A DNA stretch of 64,000 nt from contig JARGXX010000113.1 of assembly GCA_030374765.1 (NCBI GenBank), positions 496,001 through 560,000 of the forward strand, read 5' to 3'. Shown here piece by piece: positions 40,499-53,292 of the stretch (position 1 is its first letter; each line of letters starts with the position of its first letter). The translations under genes and the position numbers were made by a program. The notes under the pieces are model-generated. The model was not told the origin of the DNA. It made no database searches and worked only from the letters and a program-made list of their open reading frames with translations. Source of the DNA: Agarophyton chilense. Taxonomy: Eukaryota > Rhodophyta > Florideophyceae > Gracilariales > Gracilariaceae.

Positions 40499-43219
40499 TC
40501 AACTGGACAACTCCTCGAAAAATGTTCCCTCGTATGGACGTTTAAGGCATTGCGCTCGGATCGTCTGATCCGCAACAGCAATTGCACTAGCTGCTACGTT
40601 TGCCAAGAATGCCCTTGTCTCCGCCGGACCAAAGCTGTCGTAAAGCTTAAATTCCTCGGCCGCCACAATATTCGCGAGCTCCATAGCTTCTGAATAAAGC
40701 TCACTCTGGTGCAATACCTGGTGAAGAAGCATCACCAATTGCGGTAAAGCAAAGCCTCGCACCTTCTTCAATTCAGCTAGTCGTTCATCCTGAGCCTTAC
40801 TTGTGCTTTGAATACGATTCTCGTCTTGGTAGCAGTCCTGCATCCAACCTCCATCGAACAGCAACGCCGATTTCAGGGTTTCCACAGCTGCCTTTCGCTT
40901 CTTCGTGCACACTATTTCAAAATCGTTCACACTCTGCTCATAGTCATGAAGCATTACCTTTGCACTACTATGCTCTGCATAGTTCACATTCCCAGGAAGT
41001 GCTTTGGCCGCTTGTATCACGTGATCTGGAAGAGGAAGTGGCCTGCTTGAAGAATGAAACATGTTCCATTGATGATATCTTTCGAGCGCGTCATGATATG
41101 CAATCCAGCTCTTGTACTCTTGCAGCGCTTCCTTACATAATTCCTCTCTTAAATGTTGTAATATATCTCGTGGGAACCAATCTATCGCATATTTTGCCGA
41201 CTTTCGCTTGCCGGCCAAAAAGAAACTCCTTGCCGCTCTTGTTACTCTTCGAAGAGCTTCAACAACGTTTGTGAAAGCTGGGAAGGTGAGGAATCGTATT
41301 GCCCGAACTACGAACTGATCCTCCTCCGAAATCTGCCCCTTCCATGGAAGATCAGTCACAGATCTGTCAAGACAGTTCGACGGTAGGGCCTCCTCCCAGA
41401 TAACATCCACGGCGCGAATAACAAGTCGCTGCAGGACTTCCGTCTTAAAACATTGACCAGCACTCGCTAAGCACAGGGTTCGGCGATCATCGAACTCTGC
41501 CCCCGAAATTGGCTTGTCGCCAGATTCAATCTTCTCTTGTCGAAAATCATGGCGGAGGGATGCGGCCAACAAAATGACGTATGTATCAATAGTTCTCTCA
41601 GATTTCTTCAATTCTGCCAGGAAGTAAGATGCTGCGGCATATACAAGAGGCCTAGGTCTTAGTATTGTCCGCTGCTTAAATGCCTTCTCCTCTTTCCTTA
41701 GAGCCAGATTAATCACCAGCTTTGCGTACGACTCCACGCCCGTATCGAAGTTACCAAAGAGCTCAGAATCCAGGGCGACTTCATCCAGTCGACCGCTGAA
41801 CTTAAAGAACAAACACAGCTGTGCTACGAACCTGGACAACCACTCTGCTTCCCTGACCAATGCAAGCTCGGCAACTTTTCTCAGATTATCAAAGAGTTCG
41901 CAAAGATGGCCAGTTTCGATTTCCGGGCCGAGGGCTATAAAGGCTTGCAACGTACGCAATCCTTTGAGTAATTCAGGGCTAATAGCGTCAGAAGCTTTAC
42001 CTGAATTCTGGCACTCAGCAAAAGCTTGAAGTATAGTGGAATCCTCCACTTTTGATTCACCGTGAAGGCCTTCGAGCAGAGCCTTTTCAGATAAACCGTC
42101 CAACAGAACAGAAACCCGTGCCCATGCCTCATCCTCGTATGTTTCAGCAACAGCCAACAAAGGCTCTAGAACGCCACAGAGAGCAGCACAAACCGCTCTC
42201 TCGTGAGGAAGGATCGCTACATCTCGGGAGCGAGCGATAGCTGCCGTAGCCTTTCGCCAAATTCGCCGGGCTTGCCCTTTAACACCATTCGCAGCAAGAC
42301 GGGATGCTCCTTTCCCCCCCCCAAGAACTGCTGCGCGCCAAGGCTGATTAACATGTCTGCAAATTTCTTCAGCTTCTGACAGACGTCCAGCTCGGACGAG
42401 TTTGAACACTTCTTGCGAGAGGCGTGCCTCGGCTTTTCTTTCAACATTATCTAGCTTGTTATCATTTTGGATTGGAAAGTCCATTGAAATCGGTTCATTA
42501 CTTGCAACGCGCGACGCAGTATACTCCCATCTGTATGCAGGATCATCCAAGGGCTTCAGTTTTACCCCTCCTTCTCGCTCTAACGCGCTATCAGCGAGGC
42601 CCTCGAGCCATTCGAGTATTTTTTGGAGCTTGGCGTGTCCCGTGACAGATGATAAATGGGCCTTATCCATCACGCTGAGGGCAAGTCTACGAGTGCAAAG
42701 ATCATCACTTTGAATGTCCTCGTTTCTCCATGCCGCGAGAAGCAAATTCCAGGCATTGTATTCAAGTCTCAGCTCAGCTCTGTGACCCTGGAGAGCTACG
42801 CGCGAACTTGAACGAAGAGAGGTTGCCTTAGCCAATTCATCAGATATGTACAATTGTTCCTGGAGACCGTTGATGATCTGCGATACAAACTCCGTAGCGG
42901 ATTCAATCTGGGATACTATTGCAGAGCTCTTGTGAAATGCAGATACAGTATCTATTGCTAGACCCCGCATGAAGGTTGTGAGATCTCCATTGACGTATCG
43001 TTCGGCTTCTTCCGCTTTCGAAAAATCTCTCGCTGTGTTGCTAGTATCATCTTCTGGGCATTCGGAATGCTGTGCTCCACTGGCAGGAAGTGATCCAGAC
43101 CTTCTTCGTGATGAGGGAGTGTATGGGGACCGGAAAGCCCTTGCAAAAGGGTCTTTAGAACTGCTTGGAGTGAACGTAAGGCGCTTTGATTCATAACTGA
43201 CTGGAGTGTCGGTTGCCAT
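40499..43219 (-). CDS. Nucleoporin Nup84/Nup107
   Basis: A single-exon frame of 906 residues starts at the first ATG, 43219 (MATDTPVSYESKRLTF). The protein is a scaffold of the Y-complex (Nup107-160) of the nuclear pore and is almost entirely alpha-helical. The family signature is clear near residue 270: VFKLVRAGRLSEAEEICRHV, followed by QPWRAAVLGGG, and then ERAVCAALCGVLEPLLAV. The N-terminal 60 residues are Ser/Thr/Arg-rich and probably unstructured, with several SP and TP sites that could be phosphorylated in mitosis. The C-terminal helices (LPQLVMLLHQVLH, YSEAMELANIV) fit the Nup133-binding tail. The length matches the family. Confidence 0.93.
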   Translation of the reverse strand: MATDTPVSYESKRLTFTPSSSKDPFARAFRSPYTPSSRRRSGSLPASGAQHSECPEDDTSNTARDFSKAEEAERYVNGDLTTFMRGLAIDTVSAFHKSSAIVSQIESATEFVSQIINGLQEQLYISDELAKATSLRSSSRVALQGHRAELRLEYNAWNLLLAAWRNEDIQSDDLCTRRLALSVMDKAHLSSVTGHAKLQKILEWLEGLADSALEREGGVKLKPLDDPAYRWEYTASRVASNEPISMDFPIQNDNKLDNVERKAEARLSQEVFKLVRAGRLSEAEEICRHVNQPWRAAVLGGGKGASRLAANGVKGQARRIWRKATAAIARSRDVAILPHERAVCAALCGVLEPLLAVAETYEDEAWARVSVLLDGLSEKALLEGLHGESKVEDSTILQAFAECQNSGKASDAISPELLKGLRTLQAFIALGPEIETGHLCELFDNLRKVAELALVREAEWLSRFVAQLCLFFKFSGRLDEVALDSELFGNFDTGVESYAKLVINLALRKEEKAFKQRTILRPRPLVYAAASYFLAELKKSERTIDTYVILLAASLRHDFRQEKIESGDKPISGAEFDDRRTLCLASAGQCFKTEVLQRLVIRAVDVIWEEALPSNCLDRSVTDLPWKGQISEEDQFVVRAIRFLTFPAFTNVVEALRRVTRAARSFFLAGKRKSAKYAIDWFPRDILQHLREELCKEALQEYKSWIAYHDALERYHQWNMFHSSSRPLPLPDHVIQAAKALPGNVNYAEHSSAKVMLHDYEQSVNDFEIVCTKKRKAAVETLKSALLFDGGWMQDCYQDENRIQSTSKAQDERLAELKKVRGFALPQLVMLLHQVLHQSELYSEAMELANIVAAEEFKLYDSFGPAETRAFLANVAASAIAVADQTIRAQCLKRPYEGTFFEELSS

Positions 43220-43816
43220 TTCTTGAGTAGTCAAGGCGAGCGAGATCGTAAGTTCTGTGGACAAGGTAGAGGAAGGTTTTGTGGTCTCGTTTTTCTCAGT
43301 TTGATTATTCGAACAGCCCTCAAGCTTGAGTCGTAAACCTCCCTACTTTCTCCACCCTTGCGCGTGATAGTTACTGGGGATGTTTTGCTGCACAATAGAT
43401 TGGGTTTGTATCTTTGTCACTTGACGTTGGCAGTTCCAGTCGACATTCGACACTCTTAGAATAAGTTGTGTCTGCCTGTAAACAGGGAGTCCGGCGGAAA
43501 CTGTACACTGTTCCAGCAGCCGTATCGATGGAAGGTCCGTTGATCCAGGCTGTGTGAACAAGAGTTTGCTTTCTTCTTCGTGAAGTGTCTCCACTCTACT
43601 CCATACTTTCAAACCTGTCCAATTGCAAATAAAATTAAAATCCAAACAAATTTGAAACGAAAAGCACGGATATGGGTATACCGGTGAAAACACTCGAGGA
43701 ATACGAATTATACCTACCTCAAATAAAAATTATTTAATTAGTAATTCATTTTATGATGCTCAGTTCAATAGCAAAATCTTTTCAAAAGAATCAGCTTGAA
43801 GAGCTTTTTATACTGA
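43220..43816. other. Intergenic region upstream of the nucleoporin gene
   Basis: There is no gene. It should hold the nucleoporin promoter. The AT-rich right end runs into the LTR of relic F, which inserted about 600 bp upstream of the start codon. Confidence 0.6.
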
Positions 43817-44263
43817 TGTACCGCTCTAAGTTGAGCTTCTGAAATGTTGTTGAAGTTCATATGCATGCAGTGGGGGGAGTAATCTCAGCACAAGCTAAAG
43901 TCGGCACAAAGTGTCTGCCGTAAGCGCCAGGAAGAGCTCCAATGATATCCTCTGGGATTTATGTATGGATACTAGGCGTCCGTTCAGACAACTGAAGCGT
44001 CGTACTGCATCTGGTAACCTGTACGTCATCGGCAAAAATTGTACGTGTTTCACGCACCCTCTTGTCGAGTTAGTATCTCCTAATCCAAATTCCTACTACC
44101 AGTTCTTTGAGTGGTTAATGACTTCTTTAGACATGCTAATACTCCAGTACCAGTCTCGAAACATGACGTTTATCTTTGCGGAATGATTAATGCTCCGTTA
44201 GGTCAGCATATCAGCCATATTCAGATTTTTCGGGATCCAGAATATCTAATCCAGTTTTCCAGC

Positions 44264-46400
44264 TTAAAAGAAGTCTCCAATGATTGTTACTGTCTTTGGC
44301 ACACGAAATTCACCACATACGTGTAAATTTGTGATATTATCGAAGAGAGCCTTCGAATCGACGAGCATACGATGCGTAATGTTGACCTTTGGGAACAGTT
44401 TAGTGAACGTTATCTTCATGTCGAATCTTCTATCTTCCGCTTCAGCACAAGCAAGGGTTTTTCTACTAAAAGAGGAGCAAGTGACGCGCTTCTGCTTCGT
44501 GCTCGACCAGTATAGAGGATGAAATATTGGATAATCATCGACTTTAGTGATAAACTGAACCCTACATATTATTCGTGACTGTCCGTATGCTAGATCTCGA
44601 GTACTGTGTGATGCGTCAGATAGAGTGATTAGCGTTGCGCCTTTAACTCCAACTGGTCTCACGTATTTAATTATCTGTTGCAGAGCTCTTATCCCTTTAA
44701 GCATTGCGTTAGGGTCGACCAGATGCTTTACCCTCAGATTTCCCAGCTTTTGCCTCATCTCTGCTGTCATGAATGATGCTGATGGAAGTACGCTTGACCC
44801 GAGGTACATCATAGTTCCATCCGTTGAGCGGTATTATCGAATCTCATCATCATTCGCTCTCTCATCGCGTTCTCTTCTTTTGGTTCTGAAAAGTTGAATG
44901 GGATGGAGGCGTTCCATATACGGAAGCATTTAGAGGATAATGTTTTGATCATCATCTTGTATGATATCACATCCAGAGATGTTCAGTACTGCTTCAATTT
45001 GTATTTTTCCGCCTTCAAATCCATCCTTCAACGAATTTATGAAGTCGCGGATTCTTGAATCCGGTCCAGCAACTAGAATGTCGTCCAAAATTTTGGTTAT
45101 TACGAGTATAATGCGCCCATTCTTGTATCTTTTGTTAAACAACTGGTTATATCCGTATACTCGGTCTAGCCCTGCCCTTTCTATCATCCACGATTCGATT
45201 TGTTTTGCCTGTTGCCTTGCGGCTTCTACAAATCCATATGGCAGTTTTATCAGTTTCCATAGGATTCCTTTTCTCGTTCGAAATTCTGGTGCCGGTCGGC
45301 TATATATATCACGCTGTATCGGACCATTTTGAAGAAATGCACCTTGAATGTCTGCGACTCCGAATACGAAGCATAGAGAGACATATTCTAATCAGGAGAC
45401 GAATGATGGTCATGTTGGCATTGAAACAGTCCTTCCTTATCTCGTCCTTCAGATCATCCCTGTTACCGTGTGTGGCTAGCCGTGATTTTAACTTTCCGTG
45501 ACCATGCTCATCTTCTTTCACTTTGTTTCCATTTCATATTCTGCTGATAGGGCATTTGGAGCTCCGTGCCTATTCAGCCATACCGTTTCATTTACGAAGA
45601 TAGCAGTTTGAGATTCCCCATTACTGGTAAGCTTTGCCTCAGAGTAACCTGTGCCTGTGTCAACTACGTGCAACACTGTGTAATTCGTACTTCGAATGTT
45701 ACAGAACATGTAATCAACCTGTACTTCGATATTGAAGGTTTTATTGACTTGGTTAATTGATATCTTCTTTGTTGGTAGAGGCACACCGGATTTCGCGGAA
45801 ATGGGACAATTAGGGCCAATGTTCTTGATCTCTAGAACCAACTCTTTGGATTTATATCCAGGAAGCTCGCAAAGGTTGATTATCTCGTCGGGATGACCGT
45901 GAGTTAGATGATGTGACATTTTTGCCAGCGTTTTTGGTCGGGTTTGTTCTATTCCTGAACTCAATAATCCGCAAAAAGTTGGGATAATCGCTACATAAGC
46001 TCTCAATTCATACTCCGATGAAGACCTTAAGTATATTCTTAGTACCCTTGGTCTGTTATCCAGAGGTCTCTTGATAGTTATCGTTGTTGGTTGTGCGAAT
46101 AAATTCGTTTGGCTGTATTGCTACACATCAAATCCAATCGTTAGCGGTGAGTTGTGGTCGAACAAATCCAATGTAATATCAATGCTCTTTTTGTTTAAGT
46201 CCTGTAAAGATAATGTCCAAGAACATACCACAATCCTTGGATTGAGACATTGATCTCCCCATCCGCGGCGATATTGCATTCTTGCCTTCGAGGTTCTGAA
46301 TGTTATATCCAGTACTTGACTCAAGTTTATGGCATAAATCATTCCACCTGAAGAGATGGGACTCCCTTCATCAAGGATGGGATTGGGGTCAGGTGCATTC
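44264..46400 (-). pseudogene. Relic F pol (PR, IN, RT, RNase H)
   Basis: The minus-strand pieces are in copia order. The protease region reads PNPILDEGSPISSGG and LTIGFDV. Integrase has an H-H-C-type module (HHLTHGH, NCPISAKSG) and VQVDYMF, while the second Asp has become Glu (LSAEYE). RT has KRGNPMETD-like remnants and the catalytic LDDILVAG. RNase H has TLSDASHSTRDLAYGQS, ACAEAEDRRF and VDSKALFDNI. At least four frames must be joined, so it is not functional. Confidence 0.78.
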
Positions 46401-47400
46401 AGATCCGAATCCCTTCTTGAAAAAAATGCTTCGATTGTCCGTTATTCTTACACTGTCCATTATTCCTAGGCTATCATTTTCCCTTCCCTTGCCATTCGAT
46501 TTTTCCTGATTGTCTTTCTGAGATCGATCTTCCTTGCCGTTGCTACTCTCAAGTTCTTGATCATTCTTTGAGCTGCCGTTACCTTCGTTCTCCGTGTTGT
46601 ATTTACGTTTCCTGTTTCTTTTGTTAGATTTGTTCGAATTAAGGTAGGAGAGAGTGGATGAATCCGGCTTCTTGTCAGAAGAGGACGGGTTATTCAGGTC
46701 GCTCTCCTCTAAGCCTGCTTCTTCTAAGGCTTGTATGGCGTACTGTAGTCCAATCCACGATCGGTTGTCATTGTCGTCATAGACCTTTTCCTTTTGAAAT
46801 ATCGCTGCTTTCATAGCGGAAACGCGATCGACGCACATTTTATTATCATCTTCGTGGACTCCACCGGGAGATACTTTGCTCAGGATGGCGAATGCACTAT
46901 CCACGCGTTCCTTTAATATCGGAACAATTGGAGTAGTTTCGGCGCTCCTGGACTTAGTCGATACCACTAGATTACTAACGATATTTTTGAAGGATTGGGT
47001 CGATAAAGAAGGATTTAGATAAAGGATAATAGCAAAGTTCTGACTGTGGCTAGAGCCTTGTTCGGAATTTGTTAAGTTCAGATAGGAAAGAGCGGGTCCA
47101 GCAAATCGATTGGTGAATTCTTTGATGGATTCTCCTGTATTTCGTTTGCATTCGTTAAATTCTTTGTAAAGGCGAACAATGCGTCTCAAGCGATTTACAG
47201 TTGAATCCTTGGCGACCAAGTCCATGACCTTCTTGACTACATTTATTTGATCGAGCGACTCATTCTCGGATTCGACTAAGAGTCTTAGTTCACCGTTACG
47301 AACAGCTTTTTTGTCCACCTCCTTCTTAGCGAATTCTAGGGAGTGAGAAAGTGTTAGACCAAATGTTGCAGCAGCTCCTTTCGCTGTTGAGTCCCCTCCA
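46389..47400 (-). pseudogene. Relic F gag
   Basis: A frame of about 310 codons, open somewhat further upstream, reads VMDLVAKDSTVNRLRRIVRL and ESIKEFTNRFAGPALSYLN. It pairs with the gag of element D (ILDVIAKDTP, VSSFATRFTGAVARYTN). The C-terminal half is rich in Lys, Asn and Ser, with no zinc knuckle. No good ATG opens the frame. Confidence 0.7.
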
Positions 47401-47763
47401 TGCGCACAAGCTTTAAGCGTCTAGGTCCATTCAAACACGGATTAAGGCCATAGTCGCTTGTAGCTAGTAGGACGCAACTTGGGCGGGATTAAGATATTGC
47501 TTGGACTGAGATCCTCTCCTGGGCCCACTACTCTAAGTTGGGCTTCTGAATTGTTGTTGAAGTTCATATGTATGCAGGGGGGGGGGAGTAATCTCAGCAC
47601 AGGCTAAAGTCGGCACAAAGGGTCTGTCGGGAGCTTCGGGAAGAGCTCCAAGGATATCATCTGGGATTTATATAGGGATAGTAAGTGTCCTTTGGGACAA
47701 CTAAATTGACGTACTGCATCTGGTAACCTGTATGTCATCGGCGGAAATTGCACGTGTTCCACA

Positions 47764-50700
47764 ACCGCACTCATACTAACTCTCGACTGCACCGGACCTG
47801 AGTCCAAATCTTTTCATGTGATGCCAAGGCTCCGTCACAAGGGTGCAAGGAAAAATTAGGCCTCCCCCTGCGATTCGAACCCAACATTTGCAGCGACATG
47901 AATCACCTTTTAAGATAATCTGAACAGAAAACTGGAAGTAGTATGCAGGTATCTGTTTCTCCTTTCCCGTCGACTGCGCAGCATTTTTAGGCAGAAAGTC
48001 TTAGTTTTGCGCGCCCGACTTTTCACGCTATCGGGCTTAATATCGCAATTTCTAATTCAATTATACTCATCAGCATATTTCGCTCTCTCTCTGGTACAAA
48101 AAAAAATAATGAACGTCCTTGCTCTCTGAGAGCCAACTTTTCCTTTTTCATTTCGCTCTCATTCCAAAGGTCCTGCAATAGAATCCGCCTTTTCCAGCGA
48201 TAATACTCGTTCTTTTGCCACTTTTATCTTCTCTGCAAACATCTTTTGTTCGGAACGAAGCTTCTCCTCTTTTCGTTTTTTCTGCAAAGAAGCTCTTCAC
48301 AGTACGTTACTGTGTGTCACACTTTCGACGAGGGCAATTTTATCGAAAAATACTCTTTTCCTAGCCTTCCACAAATCTTTCTTCTTCTAACTATGACTAA
48401 CAATCATCTCGATCGGCATACTCTTGCCGTTTCCTATTTTTTCAAAATGGTCTGCATCTCTTTCATGTGGATCGCAACCACTTTTTTGCTCTCTACCAAG
48501 GTCACGGTCTTATTTAACACAAATTGGTAACTTTATCTCTTCTGGACGCAGGGATGACGATAATCAATTGTCTTGTTACGAAGCATATTTTCTTCCGTTT
48601 TGGCAATCTCACTTCTTTCTTCTAGAACGTCTTACATTTGTGCGCAAAGCTTCTCCGAGACAAAAAAAAGTTCCCAGAATTTTGAATAGTGTTTCAAGAA
48701 GATCTTTAGTCATTTATTTCCAAGCGTAAGCAGGAAAAGTAATATTGACATTCATTTTTGTTCCATCAGAACATTCTTGCCTGTAAAAAGGTACCTTATT
48801 TCACTCATAGGCTGACAAAAATGTTCGTCAATGAACTGGTTGCATAGTTGGAGTCTTTGTGAGGTGTATTTTGCGTTTATAACAGCCTTTATATTGTTTT
48901 CTGAACTAAAAAATATTTGCTCCACAGAGATGCGTTTAGAAGAATACTTGTCAAGGAACAAAAAGATAATATTTTGGCGGCCCTTTTTCTGCCATACAGT
49001 TGGCTGGAAGATTATTAATGTCTCTAGTGTGTATACGGCCGATGGCCTCATGTGAAGCCAATGGGCCTCATATAAGATTCTTTATTTCTTTATAATTAAG
49101 AAATAAATGCAATCTACAAGCTCTGCATAACTAATACATATTGCTAAACATTCTTTCTTTGATGGACTCAAAATTTGAAGTATGCATTAGTAGATGATTG
49201 AAAGAGATATTTCCTTTCGAGATGTTTTCTTTGGATAGGTTGAGGCCAAAAATTTTTGGTTGTCGTTTGTTTGCGACTACCTAAGTTTTCTAGAACAAAA
49301 GCAAATCGTTTTAAACAAGAGAACTAAAGCTCTGTTTGAATATATTACCAAGGCTTTTCGTCAAACGATGAAGATGTGTGGTTTTTATTTTAGTTTTTTT
49401 CATTTTTGCTCTAAATTTGAAAATTCATATCTTGAATGAATTTCAGTTGCTTCCTAAGAGAAATGTTGGTCTCATGAGGACAAGTTGGCCACTTTTAAAG
49501 AGCAACACTCGGTCGTGCAGACACTAGCACAGGGCTCTTCCTGCATCTCCTTGTCGCATTTCAGATCTACGTGGAATGGAAACATCAAAAGAAGATCAAA
49601 TTGATACTCGACATTTATAAGGGACTTGTGTTGTGACACTCGCTTGTCTGAACTTATAAGAAGGATTACTTCATAGAAACATAAACTTTTGGAATTATCG
49701 TATTAATAGTTGTACTTATTTATATTTGTATGGTAGGACTACCGAATATTGTACTCTGTAAATCCGAGATATTCATCTGCCTCACAGCTTTAAAAAAGGG
49801 TGCTGGTCTCATGAAAGGGAAAAAGACGCCACCGAAGAACCACAAATCCACCATCTTTCATACCGTCGGAATCCCTAAGTCTCTATCGACGAAGAACCAC
49901 CTATAGATTCAGGGCTAACCGTTTTGAGCTTTAATCCTTAATCTGAAGAACTTTTTTTCTAATGCGCTCTTTCCAATTTTCTTTACATTATGATGTAAGT
50001 TTTTCTTGTTTGGTTGTTGTTATTATGTGTTTGCGCAGTGTTATAGAGCTGATAAAGTTCATTTTATATCCCACCATAGCATAACTACCGTCTCTTGTTT
50101 ACATGTATATCTATTTTCATCAATATTTTTTCTCAATTTCTCTACCACAATCTTCTTTCCAAGAACAGTTTCTCGCAAGGATACATCTCCCTACTGCGAT
50201 GCTTTTTGTGGAACATTGTCCCGATATCGACAATTTTAGTCGTTAATGGAATACAGCATAAACTGGTTTCAAGACTTAGAAAAAAACACCTTTGTGTACA
50301 CAATAGTCGCTTAAAAAGAAGCTTTTGTCTCACAAATTTCTTAATTTCTGTTAAAGTTTTGTACGGGATACTTGAATTAGTGTCCTGAAGTTCGAATCTT
50401 CCTCCAGAAATATGAAATGTAAGACGGCAGTTAAAACCGGATTAAACCGTTGGCACAGCTTAAAGGATAATCTAAAGGTTATATGTGACGATTTTCGAAT
50501 CAGTCTTGAATGGATCTTTTTGTTAGAAGTGTTACAATCGTCAAAGATTTAGCTGTATCGATCACGATATATACATATTTTAATTTTTTTGTATCGTTGA
50601 TGTTGCCTGTGTTATTTGTAGACTATATTTTTGGTTATAATTCAGTCATCGTAAATATGAGAACCCACTCGAATACGGATATACTTGAGTCGACTGTACA

Positions 50701-51939
50701 CTCCTTATACACTTCAACTGTGGTGAGCAATTGATTGAATTGGAAATGAAAGAAAAACTCAAGAATCACTGGAGATGCAGTTGCACCTTCCGAGGCCCCG
50801 ACGACTGCAACCCTGGAGGATATTTCCTCATTCAGACGAAATGTCTCGAAAAGCCAAGGATTCAGAGCTGAATTACAGTAAATCTGTGTGGAATGTGCGA
50901 CAGAACAGATGCATCCGGAGCATATTGAAGGTCCAGTGAAATTGTTGAAATCGTCCTCGGAGACGATACGAATAGAACAACTTGTTTTATCGAGTAAAGA
51001 AGTAGTTATAAAATAAATGTCTGATGCGGTCTACAAAATCCAAAAATACCCTATTCGTTCTCTAAAAGAGTAGGATAATCCCACTAGGGACTTACCAGAA
51101 AAACTCGGAAGTCAAGAAGAAAAAACAGTGGTCTTTTCATTTAGCGTGGAAAGGAGTAACTGGCTTGCATACGTATGGATCCCCCTTACTTGCAACAATC
51201 CTCTTTATTGGAAAATCATGAATCTATGCATTTGGTGGCTGAGAGTCCAAAATAAGAAGCGATCTGCTCGCGGAACGGAAAAAATGATGGATCACATTAA
51301 GCGTTTTATCATTGGATTGTGTAGTCTTAACTTATCGTTTCACAGGAAACCACTTAATCAAGCATTTTTCGTAGAATATACGCACCATTCCAAAAGAAAG
51401 GTTTGATAACCATCTAAATAGTTATTGATTTTCTTTGCCAACCCTTCATCACAGAAATATCGAGCCCGGATATATTAATGCACGAAAACCTCCCTTCAAG
51501 AAGTGGTCAATGCCACAAACACCTCAGGTATACGAAAATCTTAAACTCAAACAATTCTCTACTATACCGACAATCGAGTAGATTTCAAGCCGAATCCACA
51601 GAACGAAACACGTTTTTAGTAAGGCTGGGGACAAGGGCGTCGCATACGGTCCGTAAGAGAAGCACCAAGCAGATGTGAGACACACGTACACGTTTAAGTG
51701 CCAAAACTGGATGGTATGTAGCATTTTGGATGCATCTGAGTTCGACCGTTCGAAAATACTACGAAGTCGCGATACGGCATTCATAAGTTATTGCTTGGGC
51801 TATACTCGATTGCAAGGAGTTATGAGAAGAATCACTTCATGGAAAGATTGGGACAGGAGAGATTTGATTAGTACTGTATTTAGTGTAGGCTGTAAGGTGC
51901 CATCAACAAATATTTTATTTTGTATTATTTAGATAATTA
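47764..51939. other. About 4.2 kb of AT-rich DNA without a recognisable gene
   Basis: All frames are short and none shows a domain I recognise. Pyrimidine-rich tracts at 48080-48300 and 50090-50160 stand out. A B-box-like GGTTCGAATC (minus strand, about 47866-47876) is present without the rest of a tRNA. It may be very old element debris. Confidence 0.5.
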
Positions 51940-53273
51940 TGTAGTGGCACGCCACGTGTATACCTCACTGTTCTCGTTGCGCCTAAAAAGTGTGCTATGG
52001 GATTTCTCTATAAAAATACAAGGATTCGGCATCGCCGGAGGATAAGAGTCCTCAGTTGAAGTTTACTCCTGTCCTTCCCCTACCCTCTGCTGTCCCGCCC
52101 TTGCTCGTTGCCGTTCTACGCTGCCTTAAGTAGACTACCGTTCTTCTCTACTCTGCGTATTCGCCCGTTCGCCGTTGCCGTCTTTTCCTAGCTTTGTCTA
52201 GCTTTGCCTATGTTTTATTGCCTGCCTTCTGTTTGCATTTGCACTTTCTTTGCCTTTTCTCTTTCCCTCTTTTGGAAGTTGCCTTTTGTTTCTTTTGCGT
52301 TTGGTCGCCCTCAGCATTCCTCCTTTCGTGTCTGTTCAAATTATGCTTGTATTCAGACATTTGCCCTTTCGACGACTGGATTCTTTGCATTCGCCTAATT
52401 AATATTGCTTAGCCATTTTTGTTGTTTTACAACTGTACAGTACTTGATTTGCCTCTTGACACAGTAAAGGGCGCGAGGCCCAGGTGAGGACGGCGAAGGC
52501 CAACCAACAACGAACGAACCTAAACACCATCTTGGTGATTCTTAGAAATCCTAAAGTGGTTTACCACAAAAGAGTACCTTTAGTATCAGTTCGTAACCGT
52601 TCTGAGCTATAGCTGTTGTTCCGAGGATACCCTTTACTGTTGCGCGTTTACCGCCCTTTTTCTACAGCCTTCTGTGTGTGTATATATTGTGTTCACTACT
52701 GATACCTGGTTATTTGTGTTGTCACAAAGGTTGTCCAGCCGATCTCGTGTGCATTACGTACCGCCGCATCTGGACATCCGCTTCGTGAATACACGTATTT
52801 TCCCATTGTTCAGGCACACCTGGCTGCTTTCACACACTCTCTTCTTATCCAAGAACCGTAGCTCGCAAGACAACACCCGCCCTTCGCAGTTATTTCTGTG
52901 GATACCCACTGCACCGAGACCTCTACAGTCTTCAGTGAAATATCACACTGTAGACGACGATGGGCAGCTGGTACTGTTCTCGTAAACACTTTTTTTTAAG
53001 TTCAAGGTAAACATTACAATAGTGCCTGAACTTAAGTGCTCTCAAATACCTGAGCTGCGGCGCCACCCTTGGTAGTAAACGGTAATCTCCCTTGACCTCA
53101 TTTCCTGGTTGTATGCCCGAAAAAGAGACCGATTCTACTGGTTTTCTACCTTCCTTCTAAACCGTCTCTCTTCTCTTTATGTTTGTGACCGTCCCTGACG
53201 ATGGCCGATCGCCCAATCTCCTAACAGCAGCCCACAAACCGCTCGGATCATCACGCTTCTAAGAACTTTCTCA
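51940..53273 (+). mobile_element. Probable 5' LTR of gypsy relic I (start uncertain)
   Basis: The right end is supported by a primer-binding site three bases on and by order-conserved blocks shared with the 3' LTR end of relic H (2600-2957). A start at TGTAGTGGCA (51940), with a TATA box CTATAAAAATAC near 52010 and a pyrimidine-rich stretch after it, would make an LTR of about 1.3 kb. No target duplication could be checked. Confidence 0.4.
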
Positions 53274-53276
53274 CTC

Positions 53277-53292
53277 TGGTATCCTGACTTAG
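53277..53292 (+). promoter_or_regulatory. Primer-binding site of relic I
   Basis: TGGTATCCTGACTTAG matches the primer-binding sites of elements A and B at 14 of 16 positions. It keeps the three-base gap after an LTR end in CA. Confidence 0.65.

Larger units (their letters stand above)
43817..47763 (-). mobile_element. Copia relic F (D family), with both LTRs
   Basis: Two related LTRs of about 240 bp (43817-44056 and 47520-47763) enclose gag and pol remnants on the minus strand. The LTRs share AAGTT(G)GGCTTCTGAA-type starts, AAGTCGGCACAAAG, AAGAGCTCCAA, GGGATTTAT and CGTACTGCATCTGGTAACC, and have diverged visibly. The element is therefore older than D, and its frames carry many stops. Confidence 0.82.

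Noticed and set aside
47855..47940. tRNA-like stretch on the minus strand with GGTTCGAATC
   Set aside because: Only the B box is convincing. No A box, pairing acceptor stem or readable anticodon arm was found, so it is at most a fragment.
48000..51900. Search for a host gene or small RNA in the long AT-rich gap
   Set aside because: Several frames of 70-100 codons exist, but none shows a motif, an ordered composition or similarity to other parts of the window.
52194..52412. Hydrophobic open frame rich in Leu, Phe and Cys
   Set aside because: It arises from a pyrimidine-rich tract within the probable LTR of relic I and overlaps another similar frame. There is no sign of real coding.
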